Origin: Vespula vulgaris
Taxonomy: Eukaryota; Arthropoda; Insecta; Hymenoptera; Vespidae
Assembly (NCBI RefSeq): GCF_905475345.1
Contig: NC_066587.1
Span: 2,932,070 to 2,996,069 of the forward strand
Direction of reading: 5' to 3'
Length of the DNA: 64,000 nucleotides
Made by a program: the position numbers and the translations under genes. The notes under the pieces are model-generated. The model was not told the origin of the DNA and ran no database searches. It saw nothing but the letters and a program-made list of their open reading frames with translations. Of the stretch, positions 47,641 to 60,000 are shown piece after piece. Positions within the stretch are counted from its first letter, which is position 1, and every line of letters begins with the position of its first letter.

Positions 47641-49055
47641 TTCCTTCCAATCGATTTTAGAGCGATTCAATGGATAACTGGGCCATATCAGCGTACTTTG
47701 TAATCATGAGGGTAGATGGAAGCCGGGTGTAAGTTTATCGAGTTAAACGTGGTTGAAATCACGGGTCACCCTATAGTCTGCCGTTGCCTTTGGGCAAAGC
47801 GATATCCCAAGATACGTCAGAAATATATATATATATATATTCGTTGGTGGTTGGTGGAAGTACATAAGAGGGGGCTGGCTAGCATGGTTTTAGAGAGTCG
47901 TTGGAAAAGCTTGGTTCGAGCTTTCGCACCGTTAACCGAGTCGAAAAGGTAATGAAGATAAAATCACGCCGCGAAATCTGCAATTAAATCCGATTCGCCT
48001 ACTGCTTTCCCAATCTCTCTCTTTCTCTCTCTCTCTCTCAGGATGATTTTCACGAATCTTCTCTCGTAGCATCCATTTTCAAATTCCTTTGTGTTCCAGC
48101 CTGAATTTAACGGCTAATCAGAATAAATTCGCGTGTAAAATTCTAAAGGGTTTTTAAAACGGCTTTTCCTCTCTCTCTCCCTCCCTCCCCCTCTGTCTCT
48201 TTCCCGCTTGATTATTGATTGTTTGTAGCAGAACTTTTCCCCTTTTTCCATATGGATGAAAATGAGAAGAGAAGGATTTACAGGGAAATAATAGAAACGT
48301 TTATAATTGGACAAATACGAGAGTTTCCTATAAAATAATAATACAACAGAGGCATCGTATAAACGAAGCTTCTACCTTCATCCGAGATTTTTTTTTGTTC
48401 GTTCGTTCGTTCGTTGGTTCGTTTGTTTGTTTGTCGAGAGAACGATTATCCAAATGAAAGTCATTATCGCTTTATTACGATTTTTTTGCGACAATCCTTT
48501 AATATCAAAAGAAGCTTTGCGAGCGATATTTGTTATCCTGAGTATATAGATAAGTGGGAAATAAAAAGAGAGCACTGACCTTGCTTCGTCCATGTTTATG
48601 AAGCAAGCAAGAAAGGATTGAGAGAAACGTTGAGAGTGGAATTCTCTGGGGGTTTGCTTGAAGATTTGATGCTAGTGGAAAGAGATAAATGGAGAGGGAA
48701 AAAGAGGGACAGAGAAAAAGATAGAAGTGGGAATAGCAGTAGGATGGTATTAATCGATGCCAGAGAACGAATGTAACGAAAGAGGGCGGTCTTGACAAAG
48801 GCTAACTTCGTGACGGCTCCCTCGCGCATAACTCAGTTGGATTACCGAGTGCTAACGAGTTAACGACGAAGGTCGACGCGACGCGACGCCACGTCGTCGA
48901 CACAGTGCGCACCATTTCCCGTGACAAATACTCTGTTATAACATTTGTTCTTCCTTCTTCGTATTCACCTTCTTTCATCCCCCACGAGTCTCTTTTAGTT
49001 TTCTCTTTGTTATACGATATTTTCAACCTAACGAATTCAGTCTTTGGTCTTTGAG

Positions 49056-49089
<34 letters not shown>

Positions 49090-49650
49090 GGTATAGATCA
49101 CGACAATGAATTTCTCTTTTCAGATATTAGGCAAAGGATATCACCCTGCCTTCCGCAGTGGTGTAATTTCGAAGAAGAATAGAACCATTTCTCGTCGAAG
49201 GATAGAAATTCTTTTTTAAGTACTTCCAAGAAAAGATTTATTATTCTTATTATTAGTGTTATTGTTGTTGTTGTCATCAGGATTAGGATTTCTTGAAGAG
49301 GTTAATTTTGAAGGAATAAAAATGATGCTTTTGTTATTCTACGTGATATTTCGTATGACGCACGATTTATAAATGATTTAGCTGTTACACGTCTTTATTA
49401 GATCTGGAAGATAAGATGGTACGGTTTAATTAATTACAAACTTGGTCGGTAATTCCGACGTAGGAAAGAAACGTACGTAAGTACTTGCCTATAATAATTA
49501 GAACGTTAGGACAAAATACGTTAATGGAAGTTAGTTTCTTTGGAAAGAGTCAAGTAAATCCACGCTAGCCATTAGGAAGAAATCTTCAAGCTTAATTACC
49601 ATTAGGGACAATTAATAGTTTATCTATCGTAAAGACGAAGAGGTCTTCTA
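47641..49650. other. Non-coding segment with unique blocks
   Basis: A unique block at 47640-47990 carries a 78-codon ATG ORF (47716-47952) with a (TA)n run inside it. Further on are TC at 48019-48040, a (GTTC/GTTT)n array at 48397-48434 and TC at 49057-49086. The block 48770-48920 is strongly CpG-rich with a broken inverted repeat (GTCGACG at 48872 and CGTCGAC at 48895) and a TCAGT initiator-like pentamer near 48833. It could be another promoter-like island. Confidence 0.4.
48397..48434. repeat. (GTTC/GTTT)n tetranucleotide array
   Basis: GTTC units change to GTTT at the right end. A related, more diverged array lies at 56596-56686. Confidence 0.85.
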
Positions 49651-50180
49651 CAGTGTGCCACTAACACCACCATCCACTACCACAGTACCACCGTCACCGC
49701 TACTGGGGCTCCGAGTTACCGACTTTCCGTTTATCGAGCGTTACACAGCCAAGAGAAGTTCCGTCGGCATACCGCGTACATGCCGAACCGCAAACTCACG
49801 AAACCGCGAGCTAACGAAACGGGAACGATCCCGAGGATGGAAATGTAGCAAGCTCTCTAGAAGCTAGAGTTCTGTTAGTAAGAGTAATAGCGAAGTATAG
49901 TCGGTACAACGTAGGGAAGTCTATACTTATGCATATATGTCTAACGTAAGGGTTTGTATATGTGTATGTATATGTCATCCCATATGAGAAAGATACGTAC
50001 ATACGTTCGAAAATTAATAGCGCTATACCCTTTCCTCTTAACCAACCCCTAGTCAAGTAGTCAACCATCTATCCTATCCACCACCCATCCACCTTACTAG
50101 CCCTTGCAAGAGGACAACCTTTCGCGACCCTTCTCCATCTACTACCTGTCTCTTCTATCTGCGTCCGAGTGAGTAGGGAA
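49651..50180. other. Unique block upstream of the E2F-site cluster
   Basis: A C-rich ACC stretch at 49655-49700 is followed by balanced, CpG-rich sequence to about 49870, then TATG/TATA-rich sequence and a CCA/CTA-rich stretch at 50040-50150. An open frame of 70 codons begins with GTG, not ATG, at 49655. No gene called. Confidence 0.35.
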
Positions 50181-50330
50181 CACGATATAAATTGAGTTGC
50201 GGTAGGTCTTAATTGGCGCGTATTAACCAGATCACTCGTGAGCCAATGAGAATTTCGATCGGTGCGCCCTGGCGCAGCGCTTCTCGATGTTTCGCGCTAG
50301 TCGGCGGGAAGGAGAGGAATGAGCAATCAG
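50181..50330 (+). promoter_or_regulatory. Promoter-like island with clustered E2F-type sites and CCAAT boxes
   Basis: Within 100 bases lie TTGGCGCG (50213-50220), TTTCGCGC (50290-50297) and GGCGGGAA (50303-50310), all fitting the E2F consensus TTTSSCGC on one strand or the other. CCAAT lies at 50243-50247 and its inverse ATTGG at 50212-50216. A perfect inverted repeat TGCGCC-CT-GGCGCA covers 50263-50276. TATAAA sits at 50186-50191. E2F and NF-Y sites together are typical of cell-cycle-controlled promoters. No associated exon is evident, so it could be an unannotated start site or an enhancer. Confidence 0.35.
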
Positions 50331-52980
50331 CGATAGTGGAGGAAGGAGAAGGGAGATAGATAGATGGTCAAAATAGAAGAAAGAGAGAGAGAGAGGAAAT
50401 GGATATAGAAGATAATTCGAAGTTCTTGCTTCTATTCTTGTTTTCTGTAAAAAGATAGTCTACCATCTACTATTCTTTGGAAATCTTTTTAGCTCATTTC
50501 GTTACTATTTTCCTCAGCAAATGGACGTCTTTTCTTCGAGTTTTTTTATCTCTCTCTCTCTCTCTTTCTCTTTCTTTTCTTTAGCTATATCGTTCGATAG
50601 CTTTCACGTTCATTGCTTTTCCTTCGAATTTATCGATAAGAAGAAAGTGCTGTTAGATATAATTTCTTCTTTTTCTTTTTTTCTTCTTTTTCGTTAGTTT
50701 TGTTCTCCTTTTTTTTTTATTTAGCCAAATTCCTACACTTTGGCCTCTTAAAAGATCGTCGATGTGTGTACGAAAACGTTAAGATTTATTTCGAGATTCT
50801 GTCGTCATCTTCGCCAAGTTCTTTCGCAAAACATCGAGTGAGGTTAAAAGATATACCATCTTTCATCTGTTGAAACTTTCCGGAAGCTTTCCTTGGAACA
50901 ACCGGTGGTAGAGGTACTCGTAAACGTTTTCGAAAACTTCTCAACGTCTTACTGTGGATACCAGTAAACTGTCGGACGCGATATAAAAATGATCGATAAA
51001 TCAGATTATCGGGAAGAAGTAAAAGAAAGCAAAACGTCGGCGCTAGATTATTTTCTCTTTCTTTTAAACGATCTGCCGATATCGTAGAAAGATATTTTTC
51101 CTTTTTTCTTGTTTTTCTTGTTTTTATACCTTGCCCTTTTATTTTTTATTTTTCGGCTCTGTGCATGTCTGTGTGTTAATAAATACGTTTCAATATTCAA
51201 TAACAAATACGGACGTATATTTTGATGGTTACAAACATCGTTCTGTTATTTACGAACGAGGTCATGAATATTCGCTCGCGAATAGCGAACGGCATCAACA
51301 ACGTCGTTATATTATGCTGGGTTTTCCTCATCGATTCGAAGTTTACGACGACTTGCGTACGTGAGAATATTGCAACGAGCGACAAACTCTCTAAGGGTTC
51401 ATTGTTGATAAAATTCGTGAGAACTAACATTTCTCAGAATTTTTAACGATATAACTGTTGTTGTCACGTCGTTATATGAAAAAAGAAAAAGAGGAAAAAG
51501 AAGAAGAGAAGAAATTGGTAATAGAAACTGCAATTCCGATTTGCGAAGATACAACGAACGTATTAAAAACAGTCGACGTTAATGTTACGTTCGAAAATAA
51601 TCGAGTAAAATATAATTCTCTTTCCATTTTAATTTCCATCCTGTTTGATTTTTTTTTTTCTTTTTGTTTCCGTCGGAACGGTGACAGCTAGTTCACGACA
51701 ATTCGTAGCTACGAGAAGTTACACGAAAAAAGAAGAACAGAAAAGTCAGGGTGATATCGATGGAGTGAGTGGATAAAGCGAGGGTGAAATAAGCCGAACG
51801 GGACGTGAACGGTACCGTTCGTTGTACTTCGTTCAACTGAAGTAAAAGTTGAAAGAGGATCGTACAAGCAAGAGAAAGAGAAGGAGGAAGAGAGAGAGAA
51901 AGAGAGAGAAGGGTCATGTAAACGTCGGATATATTTTGAGCCTCGTGCGTGACATTCGTGCGTGACGTGCATGAGTCTGCGCAACGTAGAAGAGCCCATC
52001 ATCGACCATCTACAAGAAACCAAAAAAGAAAAAAAAAGGAAGCGGCGAACCTTAGCGAGGGTTGAAAATAATATAAAATAAAAATAAAGTTGTGGCAGAA
52101 AGAAGGGAGAAGGAATTTCCAGGCAACTTTAGGTCACCCTCTGCTAACTCTACATCTTTCTTTCTCGTATATATTTTCACATATTTCTTTTATTTTCTCT
52201 CTGTCTCTCTCTTTCTTTCTTTCTTTCTCTCTCTCTCTCTCTCTTTCTCTTTTTCTCTAAGTCTTTGCCTCTGTCTTTGTCCCTGTCTCTCTCTGTCTCG
52301 TTCTCTTTCCTGACGCGTTGGAGAGATATATGCTTGTTAGATATACGTTCTGAATTATGTCAGAGCAAAGAGATACAGAGGAAGAAATTCGAGGAAACAT
52401 AACAAGGTTCAGTTTTCTTATTTAAAATTTATATATGAAGGTCCGATATTTTTGAAAATATATTCTGGGATGGATATAGCTACTTTATTATTCCTGTTCA
52501 TTGTTATAAAAAATTCAATTGTTAATAACTCCTTCGACTTTGATAAAAAAATAGGTAGATAGATAGGTAGGTAGATAGATGGGTATACGTAATATATCAT
52601 TTAACGTCAGGTTATGTACCTGTATATATATACATATATACCTATATATGTACGTATATATCGCTTATAAACGAATAATTTAGTCGAATGAGAAGGCAAA
52701 GCGAAGTTAGGAAGTTCCACGTCGTTAGAAAATAATATTAGATAGAACGTTCGAACAACCGAGCCGTTTAAGTGGAGAGTCAGGATCGTTAGTCGGTTGG
52801 AATGAAACGTCGTTTGTGGGTCGAACTTGAGGAAAAAGAGAGTTCGCTTTGCCTCGTTTCTATCGTAACTGAACAGAAGGAAAGAATGTGCAGGCTTGGC
52901 AACGAGAGAGCTGAAAGAGAAAGAAATGGGGATAGAGATGGAGATGGAGAGAGAGAGAGAGAGAAAACAAGGCAGAGAAA

Positions 52981-53040
52981 GATAGACAGATAGATAGATA
53001 GATAGATAGATAGGTAGATAGAAAGAGAGAGAGAGAGAGG
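52981..53040. repeat. (GATA)n-(GA)n compound microsatellite
   Basis: About ten GATA-type units followed by GA units. Confidence 0.9.
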
Positions 53041-54859
53041 AGAAAAAGAAGATGGGAATGTGAAGTTCGGAAGAAGGAAGAAGTAACTTTTCAAAAAGGT
53101 AGATGCGACCTACCATTTCGTTTGATCTTAGTGCATAGCCAAACCTTCAGCCTCCAACTTTCCTTCGACTTCCAAACTAAAACTAGTCCTTTTACCTTTT
53201 ACTACACTCTCTTTTTCTAGGTACGATTCGCGTATACCTTCACGTTATGCGAGCTATTACAAGATCGTTTTTATCGACAACGAAAAAAAACAAGACTTTC
53301 TTCTGCTTCTTTTTTCTTTTTTTTAGAGGACTATAAAACCATTGGAAACGTTTAAAAATATAACGATGGTACCGATCAAATAACATTCGCATTTGCAATA
53401 ATGTAAGCGTTTACATAAGGATTTTGTTAAAGGTTACAAATCAGAAATACTGTAATAAGAAACTGGTGAAAAATAATACTAGTCGATGATTGAGTTTCAA
53501 GACTTAGAATTTGCTACTAAATCAAACAATCGTTTGATTTATCGAGACATTATAAAACATGCTTTCGTCGTCTTTCAACGGAGATATCGATTCTCAAAGG
53601 AGCTACTGTTGCAAGTAGACAGATAGACAAAGGAAACGTAGAACACGATACTATTACGGATCATTATCGCGTCGAGTAATTATTCCAGTTTCCGTGAATG
53701 ATACTTTGGATTGCTGATTTGTCCTACGGTTTGAATAAGATGGTTAAATAAGAATGTGCAAAAAATAATAGTAATGATATATGATCTATATTTATTATAA
53801 TAAATGAATATTTTATAATAGTTAATGGACCTGCCATCTGTTATATTTCAATCTATCTATAAATGAATATTTCATTCGATGAATTTATTAATCGATCAAA
53901 TAGAATCCACTGTCGCGTATATTTCGTAAATCATAGTCCGAATTATTTTTGGAAATAATCGTTTATCACGAAATAAAGTTTATTGACGTAGCACTGAAAG
54001 GGGGAAAAAAATTATAAAAATTATTACGAGATGATAAATGATGAAAAAAATATATATAAGAGAATATACAACTCCCATAGAAACGAATGATATTAGTTCC
54101 CTTAATTTCGTTTAGTTTCGAGTTGAAGGAAGTCCGTAGTTGACTTTCGCGTACCTTGGTTAATTAGCGCTTTTGGTGAATTTAGAAGAAAAATTTCATA
54201 CGAGCTATTCCCACGGGTGAAGTCAGTAATCCTCTTTGTTCTCGACTTCGGTCTATTCATTATTATCAACGCTTGAAATCCAGTCGACGAACGGGCGGCA
54301 AGTGTGAGAGATTCAAAAGAGGCCCGAGATTTTTATAATTAAAAATGTACATTCGCATACGACATGAAACAAATGATGTATATATGCGTATCCGTGCGAA
54401 TCTTTTTCTTTTTTTCTTTCTTTCTTTTTTCTCTATTTCTTTCTCTCTCCCCTCTCTATCTCTATCTCTCTTTCTCTCTTTCTCTCTTTCTCTCTTTCTC
54501 TTTATCTCTCTATCTCTCTATCTCTCTCATTACGGATGCTGGACATTCATAAACTTCGACGTTAATATAGTTGCTTGGAAATTAGTTGAGCGAAGCGCTG
54601 CCAGACCATTCACGATTTTACGATGTTCTTCTGGATAGAAAATCTCTTCATCCGTTGTGCATCACCGCTAAGTAAAACGTCTGCAGTACAATGGATTTCG
54701 TTTGAAATAGTACTATACTAACATGATACGGTAACTCGATTTCCCTTGTTCCATAATTTTCTACATGTTCGTGAAATTTCCCAGAGATTTCTTCTTCGCT
54801 TCAGTTAGAATTTAATTCTGTTCATGTCCGTTCCTTTCTTTATATCGTTAAATATTCTA

Positions 54860-54861
<2 letters not shown>

Positions 54862-54899
<38 letters not shown>
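54862..54899. repeat. (TA)n microsatellite
   Basis: About 19 TA units directly before a strong pyrimidine tract. Confidence 0.9.
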
Positions 54900-54903
<4 letters not shown>

Positions 54904-55644
54904 TTTCTTTTTTCCCTTTTTCTTCCCCCTCTCCCGAACATTTTTACAGGTGACATTTTCAATTCTCTTTGTTTCGAGAATAGAAAAAAATGAAAAACAA
55001 AAAAGACTTCGAAGAACTATTCGCAACGATTCTAAATACGATATATGAACGATCGATTGTAACGTTGAAAACGTAATAATTACGTTTCTTCCATTTATAT
55101 ATATTAAAGTTAATTAATACACAGTTAACTAGCTAATTGATTAATAAACAAACTATGATTATCCAACCGTTGCGGATCACGTGGTCGTAGTCCTTGGAAA
55201 ATGTAATAGTATATATTGTATCCGAAATTGCTACTATTACGTAAATCGTAATACAATTTATCATTGATGAAAAAACATATTACGTCACGTTTTTTTTCTC
55301 GGTTATATCAACTTTCTCCTTTCGCTTGCAATAACTTTAGTTCTTTTTCGATCTTTTGTAAGAATTTACGTTATTCTTTCCGTCTCTTTTTATCCCTCTA
55401 TCTTATTCTTCTTCTTTTCTTTTCTTTCCTTTTCTTTCCTAAGTATATAATTGAAGATAATAAAGAAAAAATAAAATAAAATAAAATAAAATAAAAGAAG
55501 AAAATTAAAAAAAGAAAATGAAATTAAAAAAAAAAATATACGAAAATACGAAAAGAGGGGGAAGAAAAATAAATAAATTAATAAATGAAACGAATTCATC
55601 GTCGAAGCTTGTCTAATAAATAATAAATAATTAATAATAATAGT

Positions 55645-55703
55645 AACAACAACAACAACGACAACAACAACAACAACAACAATAATAATAATAATAATAA
55701 TAA
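55645..55703. repeat. (CAA)n-(TAA)n compound repeat
   Basis: CAA units with one CGA interruption run to 55680, then TAA units to 55703. Confidence 0.9.
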
Positions 55704-56595
55704 TTGGCGAATGGATCTTAACGTGGAAATTCGTGAAGATAGGGATAGGTTATAGGTACGCGTTGGAATGTTTCACATTCTCGATCGAAGTCCGTCGATT
55801 CCTCGGCAAGTTCGGCTATGCGATAGTACGCACGATTGCCCTCGATTAATGCCTCGATCCTTCGCTCACTCAGAACGATCGTTCTCGCTATTGTCATTCT
55901 CGTCCTTCGTCCTTCATTCGTTTCACACAACTTTACAAATTACTGGCGCCTCCCTGTTACGAACTAGGTGCCCTCTCGTCGCGACGTCAAATTACAATCT
56001 TCTTCATCCTTTCTTTTTCTCAATTAACTCTACTTCTTCTCTCTCTCTCTCTCTCCCTCTCTCCTTTTCTTTCTTTTTTTTTATTCGTATCATTTTCCTC
56101 TTTTTCTGTTCATTTATCGGCACACACGTACTTATTTTTCTTTGTTTCTTTATTTTTGTTTCTTTCTCTTCTTTTAATTTTTTACGATGTATTTTCTACC
56201 TCTATCTCTCTTTTTCTATCTATTTTCTCTCTCTCTCTCTCATTTCCAAGAATTCTCTACCATTCTCTTTCTTTGTCCTTCTTCGACTTTATTATCCGAC
56301 AAGATAAGGAAGATTTGTATCGCTCTAAGAGGCAACTTAATTAACCCACGATACATTACACTAATGATCTCGTTAAATGATATATCTAGACATTTTCTAA
56401 TTTCATTTCTCAACCTTTATATATCTTTCCTTTCCCTTATTTCTTCATTTTCTTTTTCGTCGTTCGTCTTATTGAAATAGTTAGTTTGATTATTTTTATA
56501 CTCGAAAAATTTTCTTATTCTTCATATCATTTAAAGAAATTCTGATTCTTTTTCCCTGAAGAACCTATTGATTTCCTACGTAACTGTTTCATTCA

Positions 56596-56686
56596 TACGT
56601 ACGAACGTACGTACATACGCTCGTTCATTCGTTCATTCGTTTGCTCGTTCGTTGGTTCGTTCGTTTGTTCGTTCATTCGTTCGTTT
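56596..56686. repeat. (GTTC)n-type array with GTAC start
   Basis: GTAC/GAAC units lead into GTTC, GTTT and ATTC variants over about 90 bases. Confidence 0.8.
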
Positions 56687-57013
56687 TAATATGTATTACT
56701 CTAATAAAATAGTTCGTATATACAACGAAATAATTGTTTCCAATTAGCTTTGTTAAAGCATATGAAAATAATACGAGGAAGGATGAAACTTTTCGTGAAT
56801 GGGAGCGGAAAAATGAATGAAACGAATGTAGAGAAAAGCAGAGAAGTTTATTCAACGTGTAGAATGGAAAGAAGGGTCCTGTGAGAATTTCGATGTGAAC
56901 AAGGACAAAGGGCGTACCTATGCCTGTCGACTCCTTCAACTTGAATCGAGCTTCTAGTAGATTTCACTGCGTCGAAATGAGCCACTTGAGGCAATGCATT
57001 CGATCTCTAGCAA

Positions 57014-57075
57014 TCTACTACTACTACTACTACTGCTACTGCTACTACGCTACTACTACTATTACTACTACTACT
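57014..57075. repeat. (TAC)n trinucleotide repeat
   Basis: TAC units with TGC and ATTAC interruptions over about 60 bases. Confidence 0.9.
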
Positions 57076-60000
57076 CTCTGTATTTCTCTCTCTCACTCTC
57101 TTTCTCTCTGTCTGTCTCTCCTCGTTTGAGCTCTTCTCGATGTCATTATAAACTATGAATAACCGGAGTCTCGACTTCTCCTCGAAATACTGGCCAATGT
57201 AGCTCACATGAACTCGGTCAAAGACTCTTTATTTCCTTCGTTAATTATCGAATCGATCGAACTCGTTACAAAAGTTTCACTTGATTGTAATTGGAACATT
57301 CTTCTTCTTTGTTTCTTTTTCCTTTCATTCTTTCTTTCTTTTTTTTCCATTATTATTATGTTCTTGTTTTATTTTTTCTTTTATTTTTCCGTTCTTTCTA
57401 TGTAATACTTTGATCGAGCTGCTTTTACCTTTTATTATTACTTCGTTTTATAATTAACACTGACGAATGTAAATGAAAAAAGAAGAAAAGAAAGAAAGAA
57501 AAAAATGAAAGATGTAACTCATTCATTCGAAACAAAATTTCCAATTTCGATCTAATTAGTTTATTTAATGGGAATGTAATGAGTAAAGGCACGTTTATAA
57601 ATTTATAATTATTTTCACGAACACAAAATATGTACTATTGTTGTCGAGTTATTTGCGATAGGCTGATACTCATTTATGAAATCTCCATTTGACCTTCGAT
57701 TTGTATTCTTAACAATGGCGCAAGCATGATTCATCATCATCCTATGAGATCCGATCAAATTTGCTTGAAAGCTTTTCGAAATTTCACGTATAAGCGCGTG
57801 CCAAACAACGTTTTAACGATTTTAATGGAATAACGAAAGGTACATATGATTTCGTATGCATAATGAATAAAACGAAATCAATGGGAATGGCGAAGTTGTT
57901 AATCCTTTGCACTTCCAACGGATTAAGCGATCGACTATAGTACGTCGTTCTGCTAATAATCTCTGAATCCGTTTCGACAAATTCTGTTTCGCGTTATGTC
58001 CTATTAGAATCGATTCAAGAGTCACTCGTTAATTGTTTTTTAATAACCTCTTCAGATATCTCTCTCATTTCGTATATTCATCTTTTGCATTATAAATTTA
58101 GACGAATAAAGTGTAAATAAATTAATCGTAAAATCAAGAGATATTAATTATCAATTATTTCGCTTCCGCGACGTTTGTCGCAAATGTAATTTGCAATGAG
58201 TACATATAATGAGTACATATATAAAATGAGTGTCGAGTAATTTTTTTTCTTATTTTTCTTGTTTCTTTTTTTTTCGACGGTAAAATTTTTATAATGAAGA
58301 ATTTAAAAGAGATGCCAAAGTTAATGATCGAGCTCGCGACGATCTACATATGTATGTATATCGAAAATTTGTGTCCGCGTTTTGTCGAAATTGAAAATGG
58401 CCTCGTAAGCTCGTATTTCATTCCGTGGACGCGTATATCACGGTGACAGCCATTTTCGATTAAGGTGATTCGTACGTATGCATGTAGATACGTATTCCTA
58501 GTCGAGATTGGAAAATGTGAACGCGATGACACTTCGCATTCGTCGTTCGTCTAACATTCGCCGAAGGATGATAAGGAACGATAAATGATCCCATAGAATT
58601 TATTTACGTTTCTGTTGTTATGGAGTCAAACGAAAGAGCAAATAACTTATCTATATATAAAAAGGTAAATAAAAAATAATAATAAATAAAGAATAAAAAG
58701 AATAATAAATGACGTGATCATCGTCCTCTTCCTTTTTATTTTCAATATATTTTATATTGAAAATTAAAGATAATTTTTTATTTTCAAATAATTAAGGACG
58801 AAGCATCATTGTATTCGTAGTTATTCGAAGTAAATTATTGTTAACGTTTGCTTATCTTTACAATTCGTTGGTTCTATGTAATGTTTATTAAACGTAAATC
58901 ACTTAAATGCACACATCGACCTAGTTTTCACTTTAGTACACTATTTAGATTCTCTTCTGCGGTAGATGCATCGAGCCGAAAAGCGTTTTTGGAGTGAACG
59001 CTTGTGTTGTTTTATTCATTTTAAGTTCGTCGAGTGGTCAAAACGAAGAGTTTTTAGTTAAGTTTTCTTCGACAAAGCCAGATAGAAAACTGGCAACGAA
59101 TGAGCTCTCGAGTTTCCCTTTTAAAATAAAATAATTAATAATAAACATGAAAAAAAAAGAAAATGATATAAAACGTCACAATGTGAATGATATAAAACAG
59201 TCGCAAGGGGGAAAAATAAGTTCCATGCTCGGTTATCTCGGTTCGTACCGAGCCAAGTGATTTAACTTTGTGCAACTTTTTACTTTTTAACATTATTAAC
59301 GTCCTTGCTCGTTCATTCGAAATTTTACATTTATATACCTCCGCTTTTTATTTCATCTCTCGGCTCCTCATCTTTCTTCATGAATACGACTGAAAAACAT
59401 TTCTTTTCAAATGTTATAGAAAGAATAATAACGTATTTGGTATATTTTACGGGGACATTAATGTATGATACAAATTGTCTCTTTTAAATGCGAATACAGA
59501 ATATTTATATGCGAGAGGTATATTATAAAATGTTGATAATATTATATTGTAATAATATTAATAAGATTTCGAATAAAAACGGTGACAATGTTCTTAGCGT
59601 AAAAATGAATTAAACTTTACTATAAGTTATTTCCTAAATTGTGTTTTGTGAGTTTAAATCGATGTACATACCTATATAGTAATATGAAAAGTGGAACGGG
59701 TTTACGAGAACACAGAAATGACTTCGAAAAGGCAAAGTAATAGCTCGAACAACGTCTCTCTCTCTTTCTCTCTCTCTCTTTTTCTCTTTCTCTCTTCCTC
59801 ATTCTCTTTTTGTCCTCTTTAGCTCGCTCTCTTTCTATATGACGTGCAATCAATAAGTTCCGTTGCATCGGTCTACGAGTTTTATATGTTCGACATGCAT
59901 CGCGAAAAACTTTTCCACCACGCGCTACCAGGTCCAATGTAACATTTTACTACCGAACGAACGTGGAAAATGTGCAAAATTCTCTCTCTCTCTCTCTTTC

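Larger units (their letters stand above)
50341..54949. other. Intron or non-coding segment
   Basis: Contains GA at 50381-50396, TC at 50550-50580, T-rich tracts, CT arrays at 52198-52310, TAGG/TAGA at 52552-52580, GATA then GA at 52981-53040 and TC/TTTC at 54410-54530. The interval 51170-51430 is open in three frames and discussed in the findings. At 53220/53221 a long pyrimidine tract ends TAG|GTACGA, a weak second recursive-splice candidate. The stretch 53340-54330 is AT-rich and nearly repeat-free. Confidence 0.5.

Noticed and set aside
53161..53226. Second recursive-splice site (TAG|GTACGA)
   Set aside because: The donor half is poor and the acceptor uses TAG. Such matches are frequent near pyrimidine tracts in this window.
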